From Boletus sp. NGJ (lineage: Eukaryota; Basidiomycota; Agaricomycetes; Boletales; Boletaceae), in the NCBI GenBank assembly GCA_019096195.1, contig JAGTXK010000169.1:42131-106130 (forward strand): a DNA stretch of 64,000 nucleotides, read 5' to 3'. The translations under genes were made by a program, and so were the position numbers. Below the pieces are notes generated by a model, which did not search any database, had not been told where the DNA came from, and was given only the letters and a program-made list of their open reading frames with translations. Positions 21,720-33,500 of this stretch are shown here, piece after piece (the first letter of the stretch is position 1; each line of letters begins with the position of its first letter).

Positions 21720-22642
21720 TCACGAGCGAGAAAAGAACGAAGAACTTGAACGAGCACCTCACCTGTCGAACAAGTTGTCAAGGGCCAAGTGAGGTCAAAC
21801 ACATACCATCACGCTTTGTGTTGAAATATCCATATATCTACAACCATATTCCAAGTAAGAAACGCCGAGTGCTGGGCAGTAAGTAAGCTGTGTGCGGCGA
21901 CCTATGCCGACACATGCCGAGTAGTCGGAGAATCAATAAATTACTAGTATAGCCAGAAGTACCTAAGCTGTGTTTACGGCGTAGACGGCCAATACTGTTT
22001 ACTCGTAGGTAGTAATCGAATTTCCTGCCACTACTTGGCTTAATCGAATAAATAAAATACAAGTTTGCCTATTCGTATTAAAGAGTCGAGTAAGTAAATA
22101 TGGCCCAGTATTGATTCTGATGCGGTTGAAACAAGGGCAGCAGCAATACTTATTGGGTCCGTCGAGTGCGGGGATCAATTGACAATGTAAAGGGAACCGC
22201 GACGGAGCTGGCCGCATTTTCCCATTTGTGAATTAAAAAAAATATTGAGTGAACGCAGCCTCGTGCCGCTTTCTTCTCGCGTCTGCACCTCCCTTTGTCC
22301 GGTCCTTGCGGTTCGAGCGCGTCTTCGTTGTGAGTTTCTCGTCCTCGTCGTCTTGTTCGCGTCTTGTCTCAGTCGTATCTGATCTGATTGTTTCTTTGTT
22401 ACCCGTGCCCCGTGCAGCGGCACTAGTTTACCCCGCAGTGCACACCCATCTTTCCAGAGTCCACACCCACGGTCGAACGGCGAATGTCTCTTTTCTCTGC
22501 CCCACCCTCATATCTTTGATCAATCTCATTTCGATCATCCTGAAACGCGCTTCTTTACCTTTGGTAACGCAGTCATATTCTCTCCCTACCCCAAGCGCCG
22601 CACGCAACTCCCTACTCCTTTCCGTTTCATCACCCACCCTTC
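21720..22642. other. divergent intergenic region
   Basis: Lies between two divergently transcribed genes, so it holds both promoters. The right part (about 22260-22640) is strongly C/T-rich, as is typical of fungal 5' leaders. The left part has A/T-rich stretches with no clear repeat. No gene is seen. Confidence 0.5.
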
Positions 22643-25178
22643 ATGGCATCTGAATCACCGCAGATTCGTCGTCCCTCGAGGGCCAAACTGGCAGACTCAC
22701 AACGCAACTCTAATGTCGTCCGAGCGTCTGTCCTCGAGACCGCGCTCGAACTGGGCTTCGGCCAGAATACGACCGTTGCAGATTGGATATTCAATAACCC
22801 TCTCTTAGAGGAACCGGAGGAACCTCATCCCGAGCCAGACAACCGAACCAGACCTGACATCAAATCAGAACCAGCTCCAGACGTCGTGGAGGTGTGCATC
22901 CCACTCTTTTTTTCCCATTCTAACCCGGTTTCATGGTAACTAGGGTCTTACTAACGTGACTTTCGTTTTCCAGGTAATAACGCCATCTTTCACGTCGGGT
23001 TCCAATTCTACCTCGGATGAATCCTCCTCCCTTAATTTTCCAGGTAACGCTCGTAGTGCGGCCATCACAACAATCCATATACACACGCACAAACCAAGTG
23101 TCACAGAGTCCCCACATGTTCACTTCGGTGACTTTCCCTCGGATCAGTTACAGTTGTTCTCGCCCTTCGCTCTATCCCCTCACGACTTGCATCATGGAGA
23201 GACCAGGGGTAACTCGTTGGGAAAGCTCCCTAGAGACACTGAGCGCCCACACAGCCAAGACAACAGTTTTCGTCGTAATCCTAGCCACGAAACCCCTAGC
23301 ATAGGGTCTGCTGATACCGGCTACACCAGCGAAGGCCAATATCTTTCAAAAGGGAAAGCAGGCAAAGGGAAGGACAAACATTGGAAACCGAAGGCCAACA
23401 AGGGCTCGAAACCCAAAGCCCATGATATCAGCCACGATGGCGAGAAAGATGGGGACTACGCGTCAGACGGTGGCTATCTATCTGCATCTTCTAATAAATC
23501 TCTGGGAAAGTCACCTGGCAAGGTTAAATCTCGTGCTATGGCTTTATTTCGAAGGAGGCCGAAAAAGACTGGGCGTGCAAGTGACGATGAAGATGAGGAC
23601 AGTATACCTCCTGTACCTGCGATCCCTATCCTTCCAAGACCCTCGAGCCCGAAGCCACTCGAACGTCGTGCGGCATCGCCGACGCGACCTGGTTTTTCTC
23701 CCTTGACACTGAATTTGACAAATCCGCCTGCATCCCCTCCGAGACAACGAGTCAGCAAGAGTCCACCACCTGTTCATGCGAGAGCTACACCTCCGCAACG
23801 ATCGGATCACTTTTCTGCACCCCAGCGGTCTGCTTCGTCACTCGCTGCATCAGCATCAGCACCTGCTATACTGACCCCTGCCGCTATCGCCGCGACAATA
23901 CCTCTTCCGTCTTCTATGCCAGGCACTCCCCTCTCAACTGCTTCTTTTCCTGCCACCTCAAGCCTGCCAACGCAACTCGGGGCAGGGGCGGGATCGACCC
24001 CGAAACCTCTCCCAGCTCCGTCCTCGAGGCAGCACTTTAGCATTCCTCCGCCAGCACCTCCACCTACTCTCCCTCTTCCTCAGCCACCACCATCGCCGTC
24101 TACTTCACCTAATGCGATGTTACTGCCTGTGCCAGTAACTCCAGTTACACCATCCAGAAGAAGTGCTCCCGGACGTCCGATCCCTGTTGTGCCAACGACC
24201 CCGACCTCGACACGACCCTTGACTCCGCGCGGAGCTGCGTCTCCCTTCAGACCTCTTCTCTCCCCGAGGACATTACCTACCGCCGTGTCGCATAGTCGTA
24301 ATAGCGAGCTTTCAAACGGTTCCGAGGTTGATCAACCCAATGGTAAAGAGGTCACTGGGAGACAGCGATTTGGGACAGGTCTCTCACCCGGCTTCGGAAG
24401 CTCGCCCGCTTTCCTGCAACGGAGGATCCAATATGGCCTACCTCCGTCCCCTCGGCACCCCCCTCCTGATGTACCCCTGCCTCCGTCGCCATGTCCGGCC
24501 CCAAATATGCGCCCTCGTACGCCGCTCGGGTCACCTTCAAAGTTCCATGAGCATTTTTCGTCCGTCTCTTCTGTGCCGTTGTCACAGGCTCTGTCAATAC
24601 CTACGTCTATGAGTCCTTCACCAAGCACAACTACACTCTCCGGATCATCTTCCGGGCCCTCTGTGCGATCATCACATGTATCGTCAACCTCGGACCGCAG
24701 CGAAGGACCGGCGATTCGCGATTCGTTGAATAGACTTGAATCTTCCCGCCCGACGACGAGCGCATCCACCGTTTCTGAAGTAAGCTATGGCCGGCCTGTC
24801 ACGTCTACACTCAGCAGACCCGCGATGGATGTCAACTCGCAATTTTCAGATCGAAGTGATGTCAGTTCGAGCATCTACTCTCCGATGACGCACAGAGACA
24901 GTAGCAGTGCTACCACTTACGATGACGACGATGCTGACGTTGACGATGCCGCTCCTAAGAGCTATGTCGATGAGGAAGACGATGATGCGTCTGTATACCC
25001 CTCCGAAGACAAGACCGCTGGCAGACGAACAATGTATCTCGTGGAGCATGGCGAGCTAGAGGAGGACGGGGACGAAGCTGTGATGGCAGGGAACCATTAT
25101 TGGGGTGGCAACGAAATGCCTCCCCCTCTACCACCTTTACCTCCTATGCCTACTCGGCCCGGTCCAGGATACTTTTGA
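22643..25178 (+). CDS. Ser/Pro-rich low-complexity protein, unknown function
   Basis: Two exons (22643-22891 and 22974-25178, intron GTGTGC...CAG) give an uninterrupted 817-residue protein. The N-terminus is short and ordered ('LETALELGFGQNTTVADWIF'). Most of the rest is Ser/Pro/Thr-rich and probably disordered. It includes a Lys/Gly-rich basic patch ('SKGKAGKGKDKHWKPKAN'), another basic run ('ALFRRRPKKTGR') followed by Asp/Glu, and many PxxP motifs. The C-terminal 70 residues are acidic and end in 'PPPLPPLPPMPTRPGPGYF'. This composition suggests a scaffold or cytoskeleton-linked protein, but I recognise no domain. The start follows a C/T-rich leader. Confidence 0.8.
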
Positions 25179-25931
25179 CAAGCCTTTTGAGACCGATTGC
25201 ATGCTTGATTCATTCCCCTGGGATTATTTTTGCAGCGACGTGATTTCAGACATCCCCCAGAGGAATAATTTATTGTGTTTATATGATGCCATCTATTCCT
25301 TACTTGATCAAGGATTAGCCTCCTGCTTTCGCTTCTACCGTTCTTGGGCTTTTGTTCCTTTGACATGGTCTCTTAATTTGTGGTATGTTGCCACTAATCC
25401 TTTTTGCGCTGTCCTTGCACTAAATGTCCCTCTTTGCACGTCATATATCAATAGCTTGCCTATAGCCCTATCACCAATGCTTTGGCGATCGATCTTCCTT
25501 CCTTTTATTTGGTGCAAAACTCCAACGCTTTCTACATAAAGTACCAGCTACTGCTCGAAACAGTCTTGAGTAGAGTGTATCCCGAAACTGGGCACTAGCA
25601 TTGGTATGCTAGACTACACTGCCGTACAACCGAAGATATATTCCAATAGATCAATTACTGCTCATTGATCGACTAGGCAGTACTTATCACCGACCCGGTT
25701 CCGAGTCGTGCGGGGCTACTAGGGAAACTGTCACGCCGAATGTCTACAAATACCGTACTGTAGTACATTCGGATTCGCCAGTGGTACAGGACTTGGGGTC
25801 CAGCTTAAATAGATTCACTGCTTGGACACGACACGTTCTTGAAGCCAGAGCTCGGGCGGAAGGGTTGAGTCCAGGACAACGCTAGCATCAAAATGGTACA
25901 TATCGTGTCACCTCAGAAGGAGAAAAAAAGA
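25179..25931. other. intergenic, 3' flank and tRNA flank
   Basis: The frame 25105-25539 running over the preceding stop has no protein-like pattern and is probably the 3' UTR. 25540-25900 is unremarkable sequence with no repeat that I can see. Confidence 0.45.
25923..25929 (-). terminator. RNA polymerase III terminator of tRNA-Gly
   Basis: A run of seven T residues on the minus strand starts 3 nt downstream of the tRNA 3' end, the standard Pol III stop signal. Confidence 0.8.
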
Positions 25932-26003
25932 TACGCCGAAGGGGAGTCGAACCCCTGCCGCTTGCTTGGAAGGCAAGCATGATAACCGCTTCACCATCGG
26001 CGT
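25932..26003 (-). tRNA. tRNA-Gly (anticodon UCC)
   Basis: Complete 72-nt intronless cloverleaf including the discriminator A. The acceptor stem pairs ACGCCGA with TCGGCGT. The anticodon arm pairs CTTGC with GCAAG around the loop CTTCCAA (anticodon TCC in DNA, decoding GGA and perhaps GGG). The T arm is AGGGG-TTCGACT-CCCCT. The D loop carries the GG of box A. It resembles eukaryotic glycine tRNAs in its short variable region. Confidence 0.95.
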
Positions 26004-26176
26004 AATGACTTTCTAACGTTGTTCATTCCCATAACGGGTTTGCATGGCTCGCCGCAGCTGACTTGTCAGAGCCAATCACACATTTGCAGCTCCGTTCGCA
26101 ACGCATCTCATACTAGTAAAAGTAACCCCATCTCTAATACCCTCTGCGGCGGCGCTCTACATCTCATTCCGTCGCG

Positions 26177-27996
26177 ATGTCGCTACAGCACTTTGGAAAG
26201 GGCGCTTTGCGTGTCGCCAAGAATTACACCATGGGTTATTCGGATACGCAGGCGAAAGTTCGAGATGCCACGTCAAACGATCCGTGGGGGCCCTCGGGCA
26301 CGCAGATGAACGAGATTGCACAGTTGACCTACAATCAGTGCGTGTCGTTGCGCCCCATGACGCTGGGAGGCGCCGCACGAGGTTCGTGTTGTTGAACCTC
26401 TCACACAGGAACGACTTTGTCGAAATCATGGAGATGCTCGATAAGCGACTGAATGACAAGGGGAAAAATTGGAGGCATGTGTTCAAGGCGAGTGTTTCAC
26501 CGGGTTTTGGCGATCCAACGTTCGTTGTGGGCTGAGACGCTGCAGTCTCTTACCGTGCTCGATTATCTGTTGCACGCTGGGTCGGAGAACGTCGTGCTCT
26601 ATTTTAAGGACAACTTGTACATCATCAAGACGCTCAAGGAGTTCCAGTATGTGGACGAGGATGGAAAAGATTGTGGGGCCAACGTGCGGCAAAAGGCAAA
26701 GGATATCTCCAACCTTCTTAGCGATGCTGGTCGCCTTAGGGAAGAGCGGAGAAACCGGGCTTCTATGCGTGATCGTATGATTAGAGGAAACCCGGGTATG
26801 GAGGAGGACGAAGAGGATGGAGGAAGGAGAAGTGTTGCACCACAACCAAGGAAAAACCGAACAACGGAAAGGGACGACGATGAACTCAGGCGCGCCATCG
26901 AGGCATCGAAGCAGAGTCACGCTGAGGAACAGGCTCGGTTGTCAGAGGAGAACGACATTCAGCGTGCCATCCGACTCAGTGAGGAAGAAGAGGCCAGACG
27001 AAACAAAGCTGTCCAGGATTCCAACGCTGCTGCATTGTTCGATGATCAATCACAGCTGTACGTGTTTTTTTTCCTCGGAGGATGGTTTTTGTAATAAATT
27101 CTCCGTTGACCGCCTTAGACCGCCGCCTGCGGATGGTTCGAACAATCCTTTCCCCTTTACCGATCCTACCCCGTACGCGACTGGTCTCCAGCCTCAGTTT
27201 ACCGTCCAACCTCAATATACAATGCAACCCCAATTCACGTCCTTCAATCCTTACCAACAACAGGCACAACAAGAAGCGATGCAGGTACGTTGCTTGCCAC
27301 ATGGTTGATCCTCTGGATCGATGTGCTCATTCGACCATAGGCAGAGTATTTGAGACAGCAACAAGAGTGGATGCGTCAGCAGCAAGAGCTACAAGCTCAA
27401 CAGGCACAGGCCTTACAGCAACAACAGCAAGAAGAATGGCTCCGTCAACAACAGGCGTTGCAAGCACAGCAGCAGGCCCAGCAACTGTTTGCTCAGCCTA
27501 CCGGGTTTGGGTGCGTTTAATATTCGCGTCTGGTGCATTCGCCGCTGACCTTTCCACCTACAGGTCCAACAATCCATTTGCACCTACCTTTTCACCATCG
27601 CCCGCGTCACACACGTCGCCTCCGTCAACCAATGGAACTGGCCCGTCATTCAACCTCCAGGGAACCTATGCAAACTCGACGGCGCCCTCGTATGGGTCTA
27701 CGCCTTCACCTGCACCAACCTCTACGAGCTCTCAATCAAGACCAGAGGGACCCTCGTATACAGGCGGCGCAGGAAGAGGGGCGGCGCGTGCGGACCAAGA
27801 ACATGCCCACCTCGCAAACTTGTTCGCAAACCGTGACGATGGCCAGGATACCTTTGGAAATGTTGGTGCTTTGCGGTACGGCCAAACGCAAGTTGGTCGT
27901 ACTGCTGTGCAACAGACTGGGGTCAGCGCAAACAATCCATTCGCTCTCCAGCCGCAGCAGACACACAATCCAGAGCAACCCTTCTTTTCTATTTAG
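26177..27996 (+). CDS. epsin (ENTH-domain endocytic adaptor)
   Basis: Clathrin adaptor that binds PtdIns(4,5)P2 and ubiquitinated cargo at endocytic sites (yeast Ent1/Ent2 type). Six exons: 26177-26337, 26409-26487, 26546-27057, 27119-27284, 27341-27510 and 27564-27996, giving 506 residues. The ENTH domain covers about residues 15-145 ('SNDPWGPSGTQMNEIA', 'DFVEIMEMLDKRL', 'WRHVFKSLTVLDYLL'). Two ubiquitin-interacting motifs follow ('DDELRRAIEASKQSHAEE' and 'ENDIQRAIRLSEEEE'). After a Gln-rich middle come three Asn-Pro-Phe motifs (NNPFP, NNPFAP, NNPFAL) for EH-domain partners. The second intron (26488-26545) has a GC donor (AAG|GCGAGT). The gene reads intact. Confidence 0.95.
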
Positions 27997-28189
27997 TGTG
28001 AATATGTGGGTCTGAGGCGGAGAGTTTAGCGACTTGTAAATAGCTCACGCGCCTTCTGTCATGTCATTCGTTTCATGCTCGTTTTCTTTCCCTGCGGATC
28101 ACTCTTTCCAAATGTGGACATGTCATAGAATGACATCAACCGTCTCCTTTCTCTCCTAGTAACTTAACCACCAACACATAGTCTTCTCC

Positions 28190-28866
28190 ATGGCAGGCCA
28201 AGCTGACGTTTTTCTGCTTTTAATCGTGCGCATTTTCTTGCGTTCATCAATCTTGACATCCTCATCCTACACTAGGTCGCTTTTATTTTCCCTCCCGTTG
28301 CCGTTGCGTTCGTCGCAGGATGCGGTTCTGACCTTTGCCTTAACATTCTCTTAACAATGTACGCTTCTATATGACTTGGAATTTTTGACCAACTGATCCA
28401 CTTTGACAGGTTAGGATACTTTCCTGGATGCATCGTGAGCCCGTGTTCATTCTCGAAGAGTCGACTCCTGATTCATCTAGCATGCTCTCTGGCTCGTCCT
28501 CCGGCGTGCGGAGGCGAACAACACGTATGGTTACAAAAACTGGACATGTAAGCCCATCTTGCCCACTGTATCGCGTTGCTGAAATGATGCCGACCACCTT
28601 GGAATGGGGGGGCAGACTCTGGGATGGGTGAATATACCCCTATCCATGCACAGCGGTATAGTAGCCTCGAGCGTTCCACTTTGTATGGTCAACCTCCGCC
28701 TCCACCTCCGCCTCCGCCACCGAGTCAAGCGCATGTTGACCAAAAGCAAGGTGGTGGGTACGCGCCACTCCCAGCACCTGCCGATCAGAAAGCAGTCAAA
28801 ATCGATCCTCTGGTGCCTGCTGATCAGAAGCCGGCGAATCCCACCGCTTCCCCTAGCGGCATTTGA
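28190..28866 (+). CDS. Pmp3/SNA-family small membrane protein with proline-rich tail
   Basis: Pmp3-family proteolipids are small two-helix membrane proteins linked to membrane potential and stress (yeast Pmp3, Sna2-Sna4). Five short exons join in phase: 28190-28225, 28276-28358, 28410-28434, 28481-28547 and 28616-28866, giving 153 residues. The family core is clear: 'IVAFIFPPVAVAFVAGCG', 'DLCLNILLTMLGYFPG' and 'CIHALWLVLRRAEANNTYGY'. The C-terminal 80 residues are an added cytosolic-type tail with ten consecutive prolines (about 28693-28722) and two 'PADQK' repeats. Longer tails occur in yeast Sna3/Sna4, where they aid vacuolar sorting; a similar role here is inference. No single frame is long, so this gene is easily missed. 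Confidence 0.85.
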
Positions 28867-29189
28867 CGGGTTGCTGAAACTAAGTCGAGGCATGAACATT
28901 GGTTTCCTCATCTCCAGTTCTAAAATGCAATTTGTAACTTTGTTCGAGTTCGTGTGGTGGACGTGCTTGTATTGTGATCTCTCGTGTTGTATTGGTTTTG
29001 GTTAACTGTACCAACATTGTGTACAACGACGACTGTCAGTGCACCGGCGGGAAAATAGTTGTTTGCTCTTATGATAGTTCTGTGATATTGCCATGGCATG
29101 TCCACCAGAGTGAATGGGTTCCATAACCTGGCCACAGGTTGTAAAGAACAGAATGGATGTACGTGTAACTTTTGTGTAAATCACAGGCT
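28867..29189. other. convergent 3' intergenic region
   Basis: 3' flanks of the Pmp3-like and EFM7-like genes. No coding signal or repeat is seen. Confidence 0.5.
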
Positions 29190-30306
29190 CTAAGTTCGCG
29201 TCATTCTCCAGCCATGGACTGTAGAACGGATCTCCACGTCCCCTGGATCTTCGGGGAACATGGGCTACTAGTGATCAGGGGCGAACGGAACGGCGTCAGA
29301 CGTTCGACGACTCACCAGAAACTTTTTCGTGTAAATTTCTTCGCACTTCCAACCCTTGTGACGAGCCATGGTGAAAAACTCGAGGTCGCGGCGAGCGAGG
29401 TCTGGGCGGTGGTGTGTATAGAATACGAGGACACACGGAGGTGGCTCGGGAAGCGATGGCGTGTCGTTACATTTACCAGATACGGGCGTGAGGCAGAGCT
29501 CGCAGGAGCTAAGCAATGCGTCGTGCTAGATGATGTGAACACAAAGTGAGAACCATAAGGTGGGGATATTTGCCTGAGAATGGTTGAATATGAGATCAGA
29601 AAGGATGATCAAGTCGAATCCCCTCCATGATTCCCGGTCTTGAGACAAGGCAGCGGTGAGAGTGTCGACAGGCTTGCCCCAGATGTAACCCTGAGAGTGC
29701 GACATGGTTGCGGTGTTGGATTGCAGTCGATTACTGAGAAATCACCTGTGTTGTCACTTTCCACCTCTGCTCTTCTTGTATGTTCTGTTGTACATTATAA
29801 GCAAGGTTTCCGATCAGGGCTGCGTCAGGATAGTCTGTCAGGACGACCTATACTCTAGTTAGTCATGAATCAAGGATGAATATCGATCGCATACATTCAT
29901 CGCGCCATTTTGAGCGGCTACAATGCCGGGAAGGCCACCGCCTGCCCCGAGTTCCAATACCGATTTATTGCTAATTAATTCATCGTGCGAGTCTAGATAT
30001 GAAGCAAAGGCGATCGCTGCGTTCCACCTAAAGGCTGGTTACACGTTCGATCATTCAGGGGGATGCGTACGGAATCTCACAAATAGTGTCCCCAGAGAGG
30101 GTGAGAACCGACGAGTCTGATACTGACATCAGGCTGGCCAGGTCCGCGTGAATAGGTGGACAGGGTAGCGTTTGGGGTGGGAGGACGCGGCGGTTCCTAT
30201 GAGGAAGTTTGATGTTTCGCATTTGTTAGAGAGTGGAGTAACTTGTCCTACTCACTATGAACACGGCTCCAAGAGATAAATCCCCATCATCGTCGTGCTC
30301 TTCCAT
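29190..30306 (-). CDS. EFM7: EFM7-type protein methyltransferase (elongation factor methyltransferase)
   Basis: Family-16 seven-beta-strand methyltransferase; yeast Efm7 (Nnt1) methylates the N-terminus and Lys of translation elongation factor 1-alpha. Start ATG 30306 ('MEEHDDDGDLSLGAVFI'). Joining exons by frame gives about 266 residues. The S-adenosylmethionine motif I is 'VLELGAGGGLPGIVAA' (about 29955-29908). Post-I 'VVLTDYPDAALIGNL', the family motif 'LIILSDLIFNHSQHDALL' and 'VFYTHHRPDLARRDLEFF' follow, with a C-terminus 'MFPEDPGDVEIRSTVHGW' before TAG (29192-29190). One intron (29526-29573) has a GC donor (CAG|GCAAAT). The gene reads intact. The target is inferred from the family. Confidence 0.88.
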
Positions 30307-30598
30307 GATCCAGTCGAGTCAGATAGTGATGGTGATGGCTGCGGCGCCTTCGGATACGCACGTGTGCCGGTGAGAATAACCTACTAGTACCAGTTGACAT
30401 CAAAGTCTTGCTTTGAAGGTTTCAAGTCTACGAAAACCTCGCTGCAAGTTTAGCATATGGGTGCAATGTCTTTCTTGCCGTAACTTTTGATTGGCGACGG
30501 CAGTACCTCATCCACCTGGCCAGTACCCTGCCGCAGGCCCGCAGTTTGTTCACCACGTAACCATATCAACACTTTCTCTGTTACGCTCCGACTCTACC
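30307..30598. other. divergent promoter region, possible 5' exon of the channel gene
   Basis: Lies between the divergent EFM7-like and Cch1-like genes. The channel frame is open back to about 30491 without an ATG, and an acceptor-like GGCAG sits at 30507-30511, so a small coding 5' exon may hide here. Confidence 0.4.
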
Positions 30599-33500
30599 AT
30601 GAATGCCAGTGCGGGCGGCCAGTACAATACTAGGCATTCATCCAACAGTTCTTCTTCCGCGATAGACCTCTCCGGCACTGGACTGGGCACTGTCGTCCCT
30701 CCATCACCAGCGTTACGGCCATCGGATAACGACAGTCGAGGGTACACTCGCAGGCGCCTGAGTTGGAGCGCTGCTGAGGGTGGACAGGACCATCCACGTT
30801 TGAACCTTCCCGCTACCTCAGAGCCAGGACCATCCAATCTAGCAGTGCTCCAAGTCGAGGAGGATCCATTCTTTTCTTCGGTTGATCATCCCTTACGGAA
30901 GGATTCGTCCGTGTTTTCCACATCCCACCCGGATGCGTCTTCTACCTCCCTGCATTCGACGTCGAATTCAGATGCTGACACGGTCCCAGACGACGACGAT
31001 GAGGCACATCTCACAAGGAAGGCTCAGCCGAAAATGGATGGTCGTGGTCATTGGCCAAGGGACTTGTCCGTCGATTCAGAACGTTCTGCTGGTGTCACAT
31101 CCGAGTCGCGGCCTAGACGACGCTATGACACCCCTTCCCCCCTGCAATGCACAGGAATCGCCATCAAAAATGCTTTCCGTCGTGCTTCGATGCGTGTCGC
31201 AAACGTTAGAGGACATAGACCCTCCATTCGGCTACAGGATGGCAATGAAGATTCTGATTCTGATGCGATGTTAGATGGCAGAGAAACAGTGACGCAACGC
31301 TACGTCGGCGAGAGGCTCGCTTACCGAGCGCAACCATCCATTCCTTTACGAGGGCGGGCTCTAGGCTTTTTAGGCCCAACGAATCCTCTCCGTTGGCGGT
31401 TGTACAACTTGCTAATCCATCCGTATGTATGTCTTAGACTGAGATTCCCCGCGTTGAGATGATAACTAGGTACACCGAGCCAATGATACTCGCTTTAATC
31501 ATCGTCAATGCGGTTGTGTTGGTGGTGCAAGCTTCGCGAACCCTGCTGTTGCCTTCCACCCAGGTTCCTATAACCATAACGGGCTACTTCCACACCTGGG
31601 AAGACTTCGTCATTTTTGTCCTCTTCATACTGTTCACGTATGTGTTGTGCCCAGTGGTCTGCATCCAAGCTAATCAGTAATAGTGTCGAGGCTTTGGCTC
31701 GAGTATGTGTTTCTGGGCTGCTTCTGGACCCAGAGGTACCTACTTCGTCTCTGTTTTCACTCTCATTCTCCAAATTAGCCCGCGCCATGTCCGCAAATTC
31801 GGCCCAAGGCGGCAATGCAAACGTTCCCATAGTGCGATCCGGTTCGTTAGCGCGGGGGTTGACAATGAGGAGATTATACGACAACTTGAAAAAACCCTTC
31901 TTACTACCCTCACGTGCACCACCGCCTTCGTTTGCTCGTGTCCCTACTCACATGCCCCCGTCGTCCTCCACATTGCAATACGGTAAAAATTACTCGGAGG
32001 ACCCGGAATTACCGCCCACGTTTCTATCTCGTGCAATGAGATCTGATGTGCCAAAATCTGATCCAGATGCTCTGGTCTCCCTCCCATTCAGCCTTGATAT
32101 ACAGTTGGCGCGGAGTAAATTAGTGCGAAACATTCCGTACCTGCGGCAAAGTTGGGGTAGGGTTGATTCTGTTGCAGTGTTCGGATTTTGGGTATCATTT
32201 GTGTTAGCGACCTTGGGCCTCGAGCGGGGAACTTACCACATCGGAATATTTAGAGCGCTAAGTGTCCTAAGGATAGCAAGATTGTTAAGCGTCACGAATG
32301 GTACTGCTGTGAGTGACATACCATTTTTGATTGTTATGGACATTTCATTTCTCATGCTGCCGATCCAGACGATCATGCATTCCCTCAAGATTGCCCGTTC
32401 TTTGTTGGCGAACGTGGTGTACTTTATCATTTTTGCCATGGTGTTGTTCTCGTGAGTCTTTCGTTGTTTGATGTGGGCTGATCACCCACTTATGATGGAC
32501 TAGTATTATTGGTGTACAGTTGTTCAAAGGATCCCTGCGTCGAAGCTGCAATCTTTTACCCGTGCTTGGGGAGAATACCACTCAGTTAACACAACCCTGT
32601 GGAGGACATATTAATGCGAGCACTCTCGCCCCTTCCCCTTACTTACAACTCGAAGGAACACCTGCCGGCATTATAAAGGGGTTTATTTGTCCGTTGGGCC
32701 AAGTCTGTCAGGTACCTTGATTCACCGTTGTTCTGCGTGCACCATACTTACCATCATGTAGGAAGGACAGAATCCTTTCAGTGGTGTGGAAAGTTTCGAT
32801 ACAGTGTACTATGCAACCCTCCAGACTGTCGTGCTTGCCGCGGCGAATACCGTGGGTGTCTAATTCTGAGACCGCTGACGGTATTTGACTTCGGATACTT
32901 GGGCGATTATCCCAGTGGTCGCAGGTCATGTATCAGATCATTGAGTCTGAGTACTTCCTTTCTTCCATTTTCTTCATCTCCGGTATTTTGGTGCTGAACC
33001 TTTGGCTATTTAATTTATTGGTCGCTGTAATCACAAATACCTTCTCTGCAATTCGTGATGGTACTAAAAGAAGTGCTTTTGGAGCTGCATCGTACGTCTC
33101 CAATCTTATGCATCATATAAATTCGCTCTTACTTAACTTGCAGACTCGGGCCTGTCGTGGAAGAACGTGAAGAAGGCTGGTCCGTCGTGACTGGACGCCA
33201 CCTTGGTCAAAACCGTCTCAAGATTTGGTGGTCGTACACCTGTTGGTTCTGGGTGTTTCTAGCCTTGGCTGCCCTCGCGGTACAAGCTACTGCAACCGCT
33301 ACCATGAGCACGATGCAGCAAAAAATCATCGAGATAACCGAACGTATAACCACGTTTGCTTTCGACATCGAGATCGTTGTCCGTATCGCTGTGGAATTCC
33401 CTGCGTGGAGGGACTTTTTCCAGCACGGTAGCAACTGGCTGGACTTGATCCTTGCTATTGGGTGCAGTGTCATACAAATTCCTGTTATTCACAACTCGAG

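Noticed and set aside
22428-22637. Minus-strand small frame in the C/T-rich leader of the Ser/Pro-rich gene
   Set aside because: Its composition simply mirrors the pyrimidine-rich 5' leader; there is no start context or domain.
28604-29005. A 133-codon frame over the last exon of the Pmp3-like gene
   Set aside because: It is the out-of-frame shadow of the proline-rich exon; the other frame links to the Pmp3 core through four in-phase introns.
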